Positions 1 to 11,519 of a stretch of 64,000 bases of DNA are shown here, in pieces (positions within the stretch are counted from its first letter, which is position 1; each line of letters begins with the position of its first letter). Source of the stretch: Rallus limicola (lineage: Eukaryota; Chordata; Aves; Gruiformes; Rallidae); NCBI GenBank assembly GCA_022605955.1, contig JAKCOZ010000015.1, positions 8,623,287 through 8,687,286 of the forward strand. The letters are read 5' to 3'. The translations under genes and the position numbers were made by a program. Under the pieces are notes generated by a model. The model saw only the letters and a program-made list of their open reading frames with translations. It made no database searches and was not told where the DNA came from.

Positions 1-369
1 GATTATCCTCCTGGTTTTAGGGAGCAGGATTATTTTCCTCTGATGCTCCGACTCGGGAAGGTCGAAAGCGGGCTCCTCCTGGTCCGAGTCCACCACGCTC
101 CTCCGCAGGAACCGCTGATGGACCATCTTGGGATCCCTGGAGCTGGGGGCGCGGAGCGGCGGGGCAGGGGCTGCCGGGGCTCCCGGCACTGCAGCAGCGG
201 CCGCCCCGCTCCTCCCGCCACCGGCGGGCCCATCAATATTCATGCTCGTCTCCGCAGCCGGGGGAGCGCCGGGCTCGGCAGTCGCTGGAAACCCGCCACG
301 GCCGCCGCCTCCTCCTCCTCCTCTGCCTCCCCGCCGAGGTGCCGATCTGGCATCGCCCCCAGTTTCCAT
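1..369 (-). CDS. WNK2: WNK2-like kinase, first coding exon (5' end; runs off left edge)
   Basis: Read on the minus strand, one open frame enters from 369 and leaves the window at base 1. It contains RFLRRSVVDSDQEEP (about 114-70) followed by a basic stretch ending KTRRII at the edge. From memory of the family, human WNK2 has RFLRRSVVESDQEEP and a similar KTRRLI segment just before its low-complexity linker and kinase domain, so this is the N-terminus of WNK2 (a 'with no lysine' Ser/Thr kinase acting on the SPAK/OSR1-chloride cotransporter pathway). The kinase domain itself lies outside the window. Candidate starts in this frame are ATG at 369 (C at -3, G at +4), 243 (A at -3) and 126; the frame stays open upstream of 369, so the true start is uncertain. 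The segment before the motif is Gly/Ala/Pro-rich. WNK1 is the main alternative; the linkage to NINJ1 favours WNK2. Confidence 0.85.
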   Translation of the reverse strand, partial: METGGDARSAPRRGGRGGGGGGGRGGFPATAEPGAPPAAETSMNIDGPAGGGRSGAAAAAVPGAPAAPAPPLRAPSSRDPKMVHQRFLRRSVVDSDQEEPAFDLPESEHQRKIILLPKTRRII

Positions 370-1730
370 TAGGTCTGAGGTTTCCGCGCCCGCCGCCGCC
401 CCCGGGCCGGGGAAGTCACCGTGGTCCGTGCCCGCGCCGAGCCGCCCCACCGCCACCTGCGAGGGGCAAGGCAGAGCGCAGCGCCCTGACGCACCGGCGG
501 CCGCGGCTCGGGCTCGGCCCCGGCCGCCGGTCACCGTTCCTCCCACCCCCCGGATCCCGCTCTCCCCACCTCCCTCCCGCCCGCCGGACCCCGCTCTCCC
601 CCTCCCCCCCTTCCCGCGGGCACCCCCAGCCCCGAGGCTCCCTCCCGCCCCACCCCGAGCCGTACCGGGGCTTCAAAACGGGTGGGCTACGGCGACCCTG
701 GCTCCCCGGGCCGAGCCGCAGCCACCGCGACCGCCCTGCCCCCCCCACCCCCACGCCGTTCTCCCCTCCCGGGCAACCGCGCAGCGCAGCGGCCGCGGAA
801 CGGGGAGCGCCGGGCGGCCCCGCGGGGCGTCCCGGGATCAGGTGCGCGGCGGAGCAGCCTCACCTGCGGCGAGGCCGGGCAGGGCCGCGCACAAAGGCTC
901 GGCGGAGCCGCTTACTTACGTGCGGAGCGGGGGGCTGCCGGCCTCAGCGCCATGGACGGGGATGCGAAGGGCGGCGGGGAGAAGGGGCGGGTACCGCCGT
1001 GTGTGCGCCTGCCTGGCCGTGCGCGCCGCGGAGAAGGGTGCCGAGGGGTGCCGGGCGAGCCGGCTGCCGGCAGCGGAGCTCCGCGGCCCGCCCCTGCGCG
1101 CTGCAGCACGCCCTGCCCGCAGTGCCTGCCTCCCCGCTCCGCTCAGGGCGCGGGGTGCGTCCCTGCCCGCGGCGAGCCCTGCGGCAGCCTCCGCCGCGCC
1201 CCCGGGGGCGATGGCCGCCGCCGCCCCCCGCCCCAGCCCCGCTCCTCCGCCCCCACCCCGCCGCCGCCGCGGCGCTTTTGTCAATGGGAAGCGCTTCCCC
1301 CGCCGGCGCCCCATTTAAGGCACCGGCGCTCGGCGGCCGCCAATGAGGCTGCGGAGAGCGGCCCCCCCCCATCCCCATCCTCATCCCCGGCCCGCCCCCC
1401 ACCCCCCCTGCCGCCGGAGACAATGGGAGGGTCCCCGAGCCCCGCCGCCGCCTCGCCCTGCGGTACGGGGGGTGCCGGCGGCGGCGAGAGACACCACCCG
1501 CCCCCCATCCCCCGGCACAGGTGCCCCCGTAACCGCCCCCGGGGTGGCTGTTCCCGCCCGCTCCTCCGAGGAGCAGCATCCGCGGGGTGCGGGGGATGCG
1601 GGTCACAGCCCCCCGCCCCACCGCGCCCTCGGGCCCCGCACGAAGCAGGTGGCCGCCCCAAGCAGCCGGCGGTGCCGGGGTGTCCCGGGAAGGACCGCCG
1701 CTTCGGGGTACCTAACATTCCTCCTTCCTC
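100..1730 (-). promoter_or_regulatory. CpG island, probable WNK2 promoter and 5'UTR
   Basis: This stretch is very GC-rich and dense in CpG, unlike the AT-rich DNA beyond about 1.75 kb. It overlaps the first WNK2 coding exon and extends upstream of it on the minus strand. It holds GC boxes (for example AGGGGCGGGT at 983-992), a CCAAT box at 1340-1344, three CAATGRG words at 1282, 1341 and 1421, and a CArG box at 1311-1320. No transcription start can be fixed from sequence. Long apparent ORFs here on both strands are a by-product of the lack of stop codons in GC-rich DNA. Confidence 0.8.
1311..1320. promoter_or_regulatory. Perfect CArG box (possible SRF site)
   Basis: CCATTTAAGG fits CC(A/T)6GG exactly. 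It is an isolated A/T block inside a long GC-rich island, roughly 0.95 kb upstream of the WNK2 start candidates. SRF binding is inferred from the motif only. On the minus strand the same A/T block could instead act as a weak TATA-like element. Confidence 0.45.
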
Positions 1731-1740
1731 GTAATTTCCC

Positions 1741-4700
1741 GAACCCTTCAGTCACCAGACACGGGGACACACGGTCACACGCGTGGCGTTTGGTACCACT
1801 GCCCATCACCCTGCGTTGGGGCGCTGCGGGCTTGAGCACGCTGCCTGCCACACGCACCTGGGGTTCTCTCTCTCTGTGGGGCTTTTCCCCTTCATTCCGT
1901 GAATGATGCCGTGAATATTGGCCTCATGGCTCGTTAGGACTGAAGCATGGCGTTAGGCTAGGGAGGGGGAAACTTGGATCTGAAGACGACACCGTGCTTC
2001 CTCCCCGGCTGGAGACACGGGATGCTGGCTTCGCTAAAGGCTGCGCCCATCAACACCCACGACATCTCTGCTCTGCTAAACCCACGGAAGGGCTCCGGTC
2101 TCCGCTGCAGCCAAGCTTGGTTTCCTAAGTGTTGGGCTTATACAAACACAGCATATGTTTTAGTAATTAAAATTTAACTTTAAAAAAAAGGGAACAAAAA
2201 AAAAAAAAAGAGGCTTACCAAGTAATTACTCTCCAAGATTTCTGAAGGAAGTTGACTGCCATGCAACCATAATTAGTTTTTCTTTTAATTAATTAATTTT
2301 TAGTTAAGGATGATTTAAGAAAACCTTTTAAAATAAGAAAACAGGTGGTTATTTTACATAGAATCTCTGGTGCCGTTGTTTTAAAAATCGTGGTTGGTGA
2401 CTAATAGCTCAGGGTTACAGATACATTCAATCTCTCTGTGGTTTGTTTTTCAAAGCACTACATATATATATATTTCCAGGACTCGCAGTTATGGCATAAA
2501 GCACAGGTTTGGGTGAGGTGCAGCGATACAGAATTACCTGCCATCAGTTCTGTGTGCCAGGCTCCTCTGACTCCACAGACAAGTGTTTAATAAGCAGAGA
2601 GCGGTGTGAAGTTACCAGGAGAAAAGCAGGGATGGTTGAGAGCTCTGACACCTTCTCCTAGTTATTATATAAACTTGACCTAGAACTCTCTTCCCAGCTA
2701 GAGAAATTCCCACCACCATGTAGAGAAAAGGGACAAGATTCAGGCTAATGATATGGCTAAAAGTAGCAGGCAACACTAAGCAGGTGGACAGAAGAAAATG
2801 GGGAAGATTCTAGAGATGACCAAGTACCAATCCCCCAAATCCACAGTTATGGGGGGGGGGGGGGGAAAGGGACTTTCCCTGCCCAATACAGGACAGAAGA
2901 GCACACGGCCCGGCCACAGAGGACACATGGGCACTGCTGAGCTGACCAGAGCTGGCCAGTCCCCAATGCTGCACATGCAGAACGAGGCCGGTCCTCCCAA
3001 GGGAGGACCAGGTTTCTCACATCCAGGTTTCCTCTGGTGTTTGTTGTGCTGTCCTGGGCCAAGATGGTGCCTTCTGCTCTCCACTGGCCATTTGGCTACA
3101 GAAAAATTAACATAATTTGAATCTCACAGACTTAATCATGATCCACTGAATCTGTTTACGGGGGTGATTTTTAATAGTACTTAAACAGAAAGAAAAAGCT
3201 TCTTCACACTCCTACTGCTTGACATTTTCCGTGCTGCTGTGCATTCGTTCAGTGTACTCAAGTGAGTAGCCTTGGGTAGCGGCCCGATGACACGAGGCAA
3301 TGTGCAGCATCAAGCAGATGAGGGACCAGCACAGCACCCTGGCTGTGGTACATGTAGAGCAACGTGATCTGGTTCTCTACAGCAGCTAACGAGGGCCTTT
3401 CCCAGCAGAAGGATGCTTCCTGTTAGAGCGTGGCTCTTAGGCCAGTGACTGCAATGAACTGGAGAGACATGGAGTGCTTGGCTCTCTGGTGCTCTCTGTC
3501 TGAGCAGTCCCACAGACCATGGCTGTTCCCTTACACAGCCAGGACTTGAGGCAAACTTAAAGGCAACGCCTGATGCACCCTTCATTTCTACCACCAAGCC
3601 AAAGGTTCCACAGCTGACGTGAGTGGAGCCCCAGAAGCTGCGTTCCCATAAGCTGTTTTGCTGGGTTTCCTCTACTTGGCCAAAATTAACCCAGAACAGA
3701 ACCACGTCAGTGATTCATTCCTCTGCCACCCTGATCTCGGCTCCATGCAAGCAGTATGCTATGTCACCAAATACCGTGTACTATATTAGTATACTTCATT
3801 GCCAAAGGGCATAGAGAGATAAAACCCATTTTCCCAACTGCTAGAGCATCACCAGAGTGAGCCTGAGATAGGTTGACTCCTGAGAGCTGGTGTGCAGGCA
3901 GCCTTGTAAATTATCACCCCTTTCACGAAAATGGTAGTGAAGGTGCTACCTTGGATGTAGTGCCCTTCAACAGCACTGTTTGTTGCATGGCTGAAAGCCA
4001 AGCTGCTCGTCCCCATGGATGAAATTCTCTCTCTGTGCAAGAAGCTGAAGGAGCCACACGTCACGCGGAGTGCCGATGGGCATTTCCACTCTATGAGCTC
4101 TGCCTGCGACTCCCCTCGCCGCTCCAGTGACCAATGTTGGGAGCAGTCAGCCACTCACCCACACAGAGTGGGAAAGCTTGCCCAAGTTAATAGCTGGTGT
4201 CCTTTTATAAAGGCAGAAAAATAACCCTTTTATTTCCCAATAACAGCCATTATTGTCTTTCCACATGTATTCGTTCGGAGCGAGGAAGTGAAGTCCAGTT
4301 CGTGACTTTCAGGTTCTCAGATACTGAGAAATTTCTTACTTGTTGCAAAGGAATGATCACGGGGGACTGTGGCAACGTTCACACTGGCCTCCAGCTTTCC
4401 CTTACCCTGCTTTTGATATCATTTATAACTTGATTACAAACAGGTCACATACCCACCGAGAGCCGCTCCCAGTTGCACGCGGGCTGCACTCTCACAGCTA
4501 CTGGCAATATGCAATAACTGCATTTTCTTTAAAAGAATAATTATAAAATTATGGCAATTTCGAACCCCAGTTCCACAATACATCCCCTGTCAGGTCACCT
4601 GTATTCTGTTCTATGTGTTTATGGATACAGGAGTTCAAGCCATCCAGTTAACACAAACTTAGCATAAAAACGCTTAAAAAAGATTCTGTGTGTGACAGAA

Positions 4701-6540
4701 TGACGGGCGCTGTTGGCAAGCTCACCTAGCAGGTACAGCCAGCCAGGCAGCAAGCAGTGGACAAGGTGTGGGCAAACTCCATCTATCTCTGCCCTCAAGC
4801 ATGACATGGGTACAATACCTCGTTCTAACACACAATCTACAACTCGAGAAGCGTTCTAAGAATTTAATTCCTACAGGGTGTTGCAGTTATGCCGCCCCTG
4901 ACAATGTGCCCTTACACTTCCCCTTGGGTTCCTTAACATAAACATACCTAATGGTGCTGCAAAGGAGTTAATGGCCAGGATCTTCATTGCTTTCTGGATT
5001 TACTGAGGTGTGCTCCCTATGCCCCTGCCCAAGAAAGAGCTCTGCCCCTGGGCATGGAAGGGCAGCTGAGTCAGCTAAAGTGACAGTGCACAGTTATTCT
5101 GAGTTTCCAAGTGTTTTCCATGGAGCAGCACCTCTCCAAGTCATGAAGGTGAGGTTTGTTTTTTGGACAGGCAGGCTATTGCCTTTCCCACCCCACATCT
5201 GACCAATGATGAATAGTTGTTTTAGAATTACTGTGTGATTCAAAAGTTTGTATTCAATTATTTATCGGATTTTATTTGCCAGGGAAGGATGGCTTTGAGC
5301 CTGCAATAAACTCAAATGAAGTACACAATTAATTGCCCAATGCTTCTGTGTGGCCATGAGGATCACAAAGGCTTAAAACAGCATGTAGGGCTTTTTGTAA
5401 AACCTCTCTCCCTCTTCTTGTGCCATTTTCTGCTACAATCCCTGCAGAACCCTTATTATGAAAATAAAATAGATGGAGAGAGCACAAGGATCAGAGCGGA
5501 ATATGGAACAGAGCAAACCAGACCAAATCAATGAGCCCAAAGTGGCACTTTGTAGCGCAGTCAGGACATTCCAAATGTTAACATTTATGATAATCTTTAC
5601 TTTTATTCTTTTACAGTGTGAAGCTCTAGTTTATCAAGTATATCAAAGAGCCCATCTAATACCTTGTGTTGTGAAACAGTCAGATTTAAGACATAATGAC
5701 AATGCCATTATCCCTCCTAGCATAAAAGCTGAGGCATAAGTTCTTCTGAGTTTCCTTAGAACATCTGCTGGTCTCCTTGAAGTGCTTCTTGTTGTACTCA
5801 GCTCTTTGACCCTGTGTTTTCTTCCAAATGGAAGCAGCGATGCAAGTGTATAACCATGGCACAAACCCCTCCTTCCATCCCATGAGCACTCAAGCAACGA
5901 GGTTCATTTCACAAAGGAGGCTAAGGACCAGCAGGGTGGTGTGAGGAACGTGGCTGCTCATCCAACTGGTTCCAGGGACTCTGAACATGTGGCTGCGATC
6001 GACAGCCAAAAGGCAGAAGCAGGTCTAAGATGGTGTTCATTTGACCTAAACCAAACATAATACACAAATATAAATGACACAAGTAAGTAACAGACTGTGT
6101 CATGCATGGATGAAGACAAAACACCTGAAGAGTCAACGCTTATACTCCAGACAGCTTTCATCCTCCACCCTCTTTGGACAAGGACTCCTATTTAGTACAC
6201 TGGTACTGCATACACCACTGACTTCCCACAAGGCATCACCACGCAGACTGATGGATCTCTGAGCCCATTTAAGAAGTCACAAAAAGGACAAGGAACTTTC
6301 CAGAGCCCAAGGTCACTGAGGTGCATGACACTGCAGTCCCAAATGGTCTGCTGGAATGATGGAGGACCATTAGAAAACACGTGATATGATGCAGACAGAA
6401 GTCTATCCATAGAAACAATGTACAGTGTGTGGACTACACAAGAGAGGAGCCATGGGCATGATGAGTGCCATCACATACAGCCATAGGTAGCTGCTTACTA
6501 TAATATCACTCCTCTCTTTGCTAGATCCCCTGTAAACATC
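1741..6540. other. Intergenic/upstream DNA without a recognisable gene
   Basis: AT-rich single-copy sequence with short A runs (around 2183-2210) and one G15 tract (2851-2865). The open frames are short, show no family motif, and lack codon structure or splice context that would support an exon. It may include upstream regulatory sequence of WNK2. Confidence 0.6.
2851..2865 (+). repeat. G15 homopolymer
   Basis: Fifteen consecutive G on the plus strand. Such tracts can form G-quadruplexes and their length is error-prone in assemblies. Confidence 0.95.
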
Positions 6541-6545
6541 TAAAC

Positions 6546-7165
6546 AGTCATAGAATCATCAAATCATTGAATGTTGGAAAAGACATCTGAGATCATCAAG
6601 TCCGATCATCTGTCCAACACCACCATGTCAACTAAACCGTGTCCTCGAGTGCCATGTCTACGTGTGTTTTGAACCTCTCCATGGATGGTGACTCCACCAC
6701 CTCTCTGGGCAGCCTGGTCCAATGCTTGAACACTCTTTCACTGTAGAAATTTGTCCTAATATGCAATCTAAACCTCCCTTGACACAACTTGAGACCATTT
6801 CCTCTCATCCTACTGCTAGTTACTTGGGAGGAGAGACTAATCCTCACCTCACTACACCTGCCTTTCAGGGAGTTGCAGGGAACAATCAGGTCTCTCCTCA
6901 GCCTCCTCTTCTCCAAGCTAAACCATCCCATATCGCTCAGCTGCTCCCCATCAGACTTGTGCTCCAGACCCTTCACCATTCCTCTGCCCTTCTCTGGATC
7001 TCCTCCAGCACCTCAGTGTCCTTTTTGTAGTGAGGGGCCCAAACCTGAACACAGCACTCAAGGTGCAGCATCACCAGTCCTCTGATCACCAGCATCACCA
7101 GTCACTGCCCTGGCACTGGCCACAGCATTCCTGATACAAGCCAGGATGCTTGTATTTATGTTTAA
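6546..7165 (-). mobile_element. CR1 LINE 3' fragment, minus orientation
   Basis: Starts with a CATAGAATCATC-type terminal word and continues with standard avian CR1 3' landmarks read on the minus strand: the 'tctgggcagcctggtcc' type block, the block encoding [12 protein letters not shown], and the LEH block further 5'. The minus frame reads as the C-terminus of CR1 ORF2 with interruptions. It is diverged from consensus and 5'-truncated, so not mobile. Confidence 0.88.
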
Positions 7166-8345
7166 CAGCAGATAGTTTAGACGATAACAGAGTCAGGTGT
7201 AATGTCCTGAATTCCCAGGTAGGCTCTGAGCACAAGTGTTTTGGCTGAGCACCTCATTAGCCAAAGACCCAGTTCTGGTTTGACTGGGCTGACTGGTGAT
7301 AGATTTAAACGAAGACAGGACCAGTGTGTGATGTAATCCTTCCCCTGTTTACCTGCTGATCGGCTCGCTGTTCACATGCTTGCTGAGGGAAAGTGTCCAT
7401 TCAAACAGATGGGAAGAACATGTACACATGCCCCAAATTCTGCAAGGGAAAAAAAAAAATCTAAACCATTATTTTGAATCTGAGAAGTAAACCAAACATT
7501 CTGCCAACCTCTCACCCCATCTATCATAAATACCAAGATCCTAAGCCCACCTTTTCACTTTTTCTTGCTTTCAAGAGGCAAAGGGATGATTACTGATTTC
7601 ATTAGTGGCTGGGAATTGGCCTCTTGTCCACTAGAACCTGAGATACACGTCTGGTTTTACTCCCTTAGTCGGGATTCAGTCTGTGTTCAAGATATTCCAC
7701 CGACTGATTGTGTAATCAAACAGTACGTCTGCAAAACAAGGTACGTGATAGCCAAAATCACTAAGCTCCACCAAGTGGCATAAGAGAGAAGGTGTTACCA
7801 TAAAGTCCGGGTGCTGGGATGGTGTCAAAACCAATCGTGGTCTCCCTTGTGCCTGCCATAAGTAAGCACGCAGCTACTTCTGTTCTCTGAGACACTGAAG
7901 GTGAACAGGGCACTGGGGGAGAGGTGCCCCGCAACAGAATTAGTATTCATATAATATTCAGCTCATGATCCTGCAGTACAAGTTTACTCATTAGTCCCAC
8001 TCATTGTGGGGTTCATTGTGCAAGTGTCATGCTCCTACATAACTGCTTGCCTCTATGAACACCTGGGGCACAAATATCTGGTGTCACCATTTCTGATATG
8101 GCAGTGCATCAGGCAGGACATGGATGGCATCACCAGCAGAAAACAAAGATGGCTCCTGCCCTGAAAGGTTTCCAGCAGCTAAATTAACCCATAACCCTGT
8201 AGGAAAACACTAGGAAAAGTAGATGGTGTGTAAGGGATGCCAACAAGGACAATGGCGTCCCACAAGCACTGACAGTCTTGATCCTCAAGGGAGGATCACC
8301 TTCAGAAACCCTACTCTGTCCCACAGGTTCAGAATACATTTTCTA
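7166..8345. other. Intergenic DNA, nothing recognised
   Basis: Single-copy sequence between two CR1 fragments. It has a short A run near 7450 and only small ORFs with no family motif. Confidence 0.6.
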
Positions 8346-8349
8346 CTCT

Positions 8350-9392
8350 GGATTTAGAATTAAATCTTGCCAGGGATATTAAGGACAACAAGAAAAGTTT
8401 CTATAGATATGTCAGTGATAAAAAGAAGACAAGGGAAAACGTGGGTCCCCTCCAGAATGAAACTGGAGATCTGATATGGAGAAAGTTGAGGTACCCAACC
8501 AAATTTTTTGCCTCGGTCTTCACCAGCAAGGGCTCTAGTCACACCTCCCAGGTCACAGAAGGCAAAGGCAGGGACTGAGAGAATGAACTGTCCACTGGAG
8601 AAGACCAGGTCTGAGAACAGCCTAAGGAAACTGAAGGTCCCCAAGGCCATGGGACCTGATGAGAAGCATCTGTGGGTCCTGCGGGAAGTAGTAAATGAAG
8701 TGGCTCAGCAACTCTCCATCACATTTGAGATGTCATGGCAGTCTGCTGAGGTCCCCACTGACTGGCAAAGGGGAAACTTGACCCACATTTTTTAAAAGGG
8801 AAAAAAGAAAAACCCAGGGTGCTACCATCTGGTCAGTCTCACCTCTCTGTCCAGCAAGATCATGGACAAGATCTTCCTGGAGACAATGCTCAGACACATA
8901 GAAAATAAGGAGGTGATTTGTAACAGCCAACATGGCTTCACTGAGGGCAAATTGTGTCTGACAAATTTGGTGGCCTTCTACAGTGAGGTTACAGCACTGG
9001 TGGATAAGGGAAGACTGACAGACATTGTCTACTTGGACTTGTGAGAAGCATTTGACACTGTCCCACACAATGTCCCTCAATTAGAGAGACATGGATTTGA
9101 TGGATGAACCACTCTGTGGGTAAGGAATTGGCTGGTTGGTCACACTCAAAGAGTTGCAGTCAACAGCTCCATGTCCAAATGGAGACCAGTATGGAGTGGC
9201 ATTCCTCAGGGGCTGGTACTGGGACAGGAGCTGTTTAACATCTTTGTTGGAGACATGGACAGTGGGATCAAGTGCACCCTCTGGAAGTTTGCTGACAACA
9301 CCAAGCTGTGAGGTGTGGTTGACACACTGGAGGGGAAGGATGGCATCCAGAGGGACCTGGACAGGCTGGAGAGATAGGACCATGCAAACCAC
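8350..9392 (+). pseudogene. CR1 ORF2 reverse-transcriptase relic
   Basis: The plus strand encodes, across several frames, successive CR1 reverse-transcriptase blocks: a [23 protein letters not shown] segment (split here only by description), a PKAMGPDE block, [16 protein letters not shown], a YLDL..EAFDTVPHN block, the [11 protein letters not shown] block, LFNIF, and a FAD motif followed by DLDRLER. It is disabled: a TGA replaces the residue before EAFD (about 9042), there are frame changes, and the catalytic pair reads Asp-Asn (9294-9299) where CR1 has Asp-Asp. The copy is cut off at 9392 by a pentanucleotide array, losing the 3' part of the element. Established knowledge is the CR1 family motif order; the age is inferred as old. 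Confidence 0.88.
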
Positions 9393-9395
9393 AAA

Positions 9396-9600
9396 AAGGG
9401 AAGGGAAGGGAAGGGAAGGGAAGGGAAGGGAAGGGAAGGGAAGGGAAGGGAAGGGAAGGGAAGGGAAGGGAAGGGAAGGGAAGGGAAGGGAAGGGAAGGG
9501 AAGGGAAGGGAAGGGAAGGGAAGGGAAGGGAAGGGAAGGGAAGGGAAGGGAAGGGAAGGGAAGGGAAGGGAAGGGAAGGGAAGGGAAGGGAAGGGAAGGG
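9396..9600 (+). repeat. (AAGGG)41 perfect pentanucleotide array
   Basis: The pentamer AAGGG repeats without interruption for 205 bases. The plus strand is all purine and mirror-symmetric, so triplex (H-DNA) or G-quadruplex formation is plausible. It directly abuts a CR1 reverse-transcriptase relic on its left. Apparent Pro/Ser/Leu/Phe-rich and Gly/Lys/Glu/Arg-rich ORFs across it are artefacts. Confidence 0.98.
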
Positions 9601-10798
9601 GTGAGCAAAATGCAGGCTAAAGCATGTGAGGAAAACAGGCACTACCATCATTAGGGTCAGGATCTACCAGTACCAGATTTGGATGTCTCATTGGAGCAGA
9701 GAATCCCATAAGTAGCTTCAAAATTTTCTAAAGATTTCTCTGCTCAGGAAGCAGGTCTCTACCATCAGCAAAAATGTGAGAAGCCTACTAGAAACTGTCT
9801 GCAAGTGATTTGACACTTGGGGATGTTTAAAGGAGTTTGTATGAGCTACGGAGACTTGTATAGAGAAAAAGGGAAGCCAGACAGCCTGTGAATGAGACTG
9901 TGATAACCTGAAGGCATCTGCCTTACCATCCTCCTCTCGGGACTGTTGAATCCCACCAGAAACAAAAGTTATCTTCTGGGCTGGGCAAACAAAACATTTT
10001 CCCCAGACATACTTCAATTCTTAGTCCATGTAACATCTTATCAAACAAACCCCAGTCATCCTTGTTTATCAGTCTCTTATTAGTCAGACCAGAATGACTA
10101 AAGCTCAGCTAAACCCTGCAGCTATCTAAAAATAATGCCAGATCTTATCTTTGCCCAAGACAATTCAAGGTATTTTTCTCCCTCTTGAATATTACTTGTC
10201 TGAGTAATGTCAGGACTGGCATTAAGAGAACTTCCCTGGCATGGAGGGAAGCTGTTGCTCTGCTCCCCAGGCTTAAAGATGAATGCTTGTTAATAGAAAA
10301 GTTTCCTAGCAACAGGTGCTCTTAGCCTAGAACACATTCCAGAACCTGGGATGCTTCCCTATTGTACCCATCCCTCCATTTAAACCAGTCGCTATGCTCT
10401 GTTGTCATCCTTGCCTTCCCAACCCACGGGATGACACAACAGTAGTCTTCTTTTCTAAGGTTCAGCTTCTCACCATCTCCCACTTTGATTTACACATGAA
10501 AATATCTGCCCACCCTTGTCTAGTAGTGTGTATTTTCTGTCTCTCTCCATCATCCTGTGGAAGCAGCTCCTTTTTTTCTCACTGAATATCAGTCTCCTGA
10601 ATATTTCTGGATCTCACGTTACTTCGGGTGTCCAAACTAGAGAGCTATTTTACCTGGGTTTGTAAAGCTACAGGCAGCTTAGGGATGCTCCTGGACCAGT
10701 GTCGCCACTCATCCCCAACCACCACAGAGCAAATGTACATCACACTGTCTCATCCTGCTGCGTGACACCACGTCCTCATCTCCACCTGTAAGCCTCTC
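9601..10798. other. Intergenic DNA, nothing recognised
   Basis: No CR1 continuation is visible after the pentamer array. ORFs are short and featureless. Confidence 0.55.
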
Positions 10799-10799
10799 A

Positions 10800-10885
10800 T
10801 TATACCTTCCCTCCCCTTCCCAGGAGAGAAGTGACAGAGCAGCTCTGGGGGCATCTGGCCTCCAGCCAGGGTCAACCCAACACAC
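10800..10885 (-). mobile_element. Short LTR-start fragment (same family as the 15 kb LTR)
   Basis: On the minus strand the segment begins with TGTTGGGTTGACCCTGGCTGG-like sequence and continues through 'ccagagctgctctgtcac'. This resembles the first ~80 bases of the LTR at 14.8-15.3 kb and of a common avian ERV LTR start as I remember it. The remainder of an LTR is not recognisable to the left, so this is a small relic or a chance-truncated piece. Confidence 0.5.
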
Positions 10886-10889
10886 CTCA

Positions 10890-11455
10890 TCATGAGCAGG
10901 GCTTTCTAAATGCTGAGAGTGGAGGGCAGGAGTAGGGAGATGTGATTCTGGGGAACCAACTAAGGTTCAAAGGAAAAAAAAAATCCCACCCCTGACAATT
11001 TCTTGGAGGAATCAGGCCCAAATGCCTGGATGGTAAAGTGCAGACAGATGACTGTCTCCCTGGCAACCTGAAAAACCACTAGAAAGAACAGTAGCACATA
11101 GGGATGCTCTGCAGTGAGCAGGGGATGCCAGTGGGAAAGGATGTTTAGGGACCAAAGGGAGACATCACACAGCCTGAGAGGGGACTGTGCCTCGCCTGCA
11201 TCTAGATGTGTCTGGTCCTCAGTAACTGGAGGGAGGTGGCTTGAGGTGGAAGTCCAGTCTTTCCTGGTCTTCACTTTGGGGGCATGTGAAGGTGTGTGTC
11301 ATTTGTATGATGTGCAAAGGCCAAACAATCCCACCCTGAAGGGAAATTGGCTTGCTGGAAGCACTTGAAGCGCTTGCATGCTCCCAGTAGGGCAGTGGGA
11401 TTTGGGACAGCTCCCTGCCCACCCAACCTTTTCTAGAAGGTGTTTGCATGGGAAG
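10890..11455. other. Intergenic DNA, nothing recognised
   Basis: No gene or clear repeat recognised. It lies just upstream of a CR1 ORF1 relic and might include degraded CR1 5' sequence, but I cannot show this. Confidence 0.45.
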
Positions 11456-11519
11456 AAATATCAGAAAATTGTCTGATTTGCTCTTGGCTTGGGTTCAACC
11501 CCATTTATGAGCTGTAAGA

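Noticed and set aside
128..1318. A 396-residue plus-strand open frame, and other long frames on both strands, in the first CpG island
   Set aside because: Pro/Ala/Arg-rich composition with no domain; GC-rich DNA rarely makes stop codons, and the real coding frame here is the minus-strand WNK2 exon.
9081..9654. Long frames with repeating Pro-Ser-Leu-Pro-Phe or Gly-Lys-Glu-Gly-Arg units
   Set aside because: They are translations of the AAGGG pentamer array joined to CR1 relic sequence, not genes.
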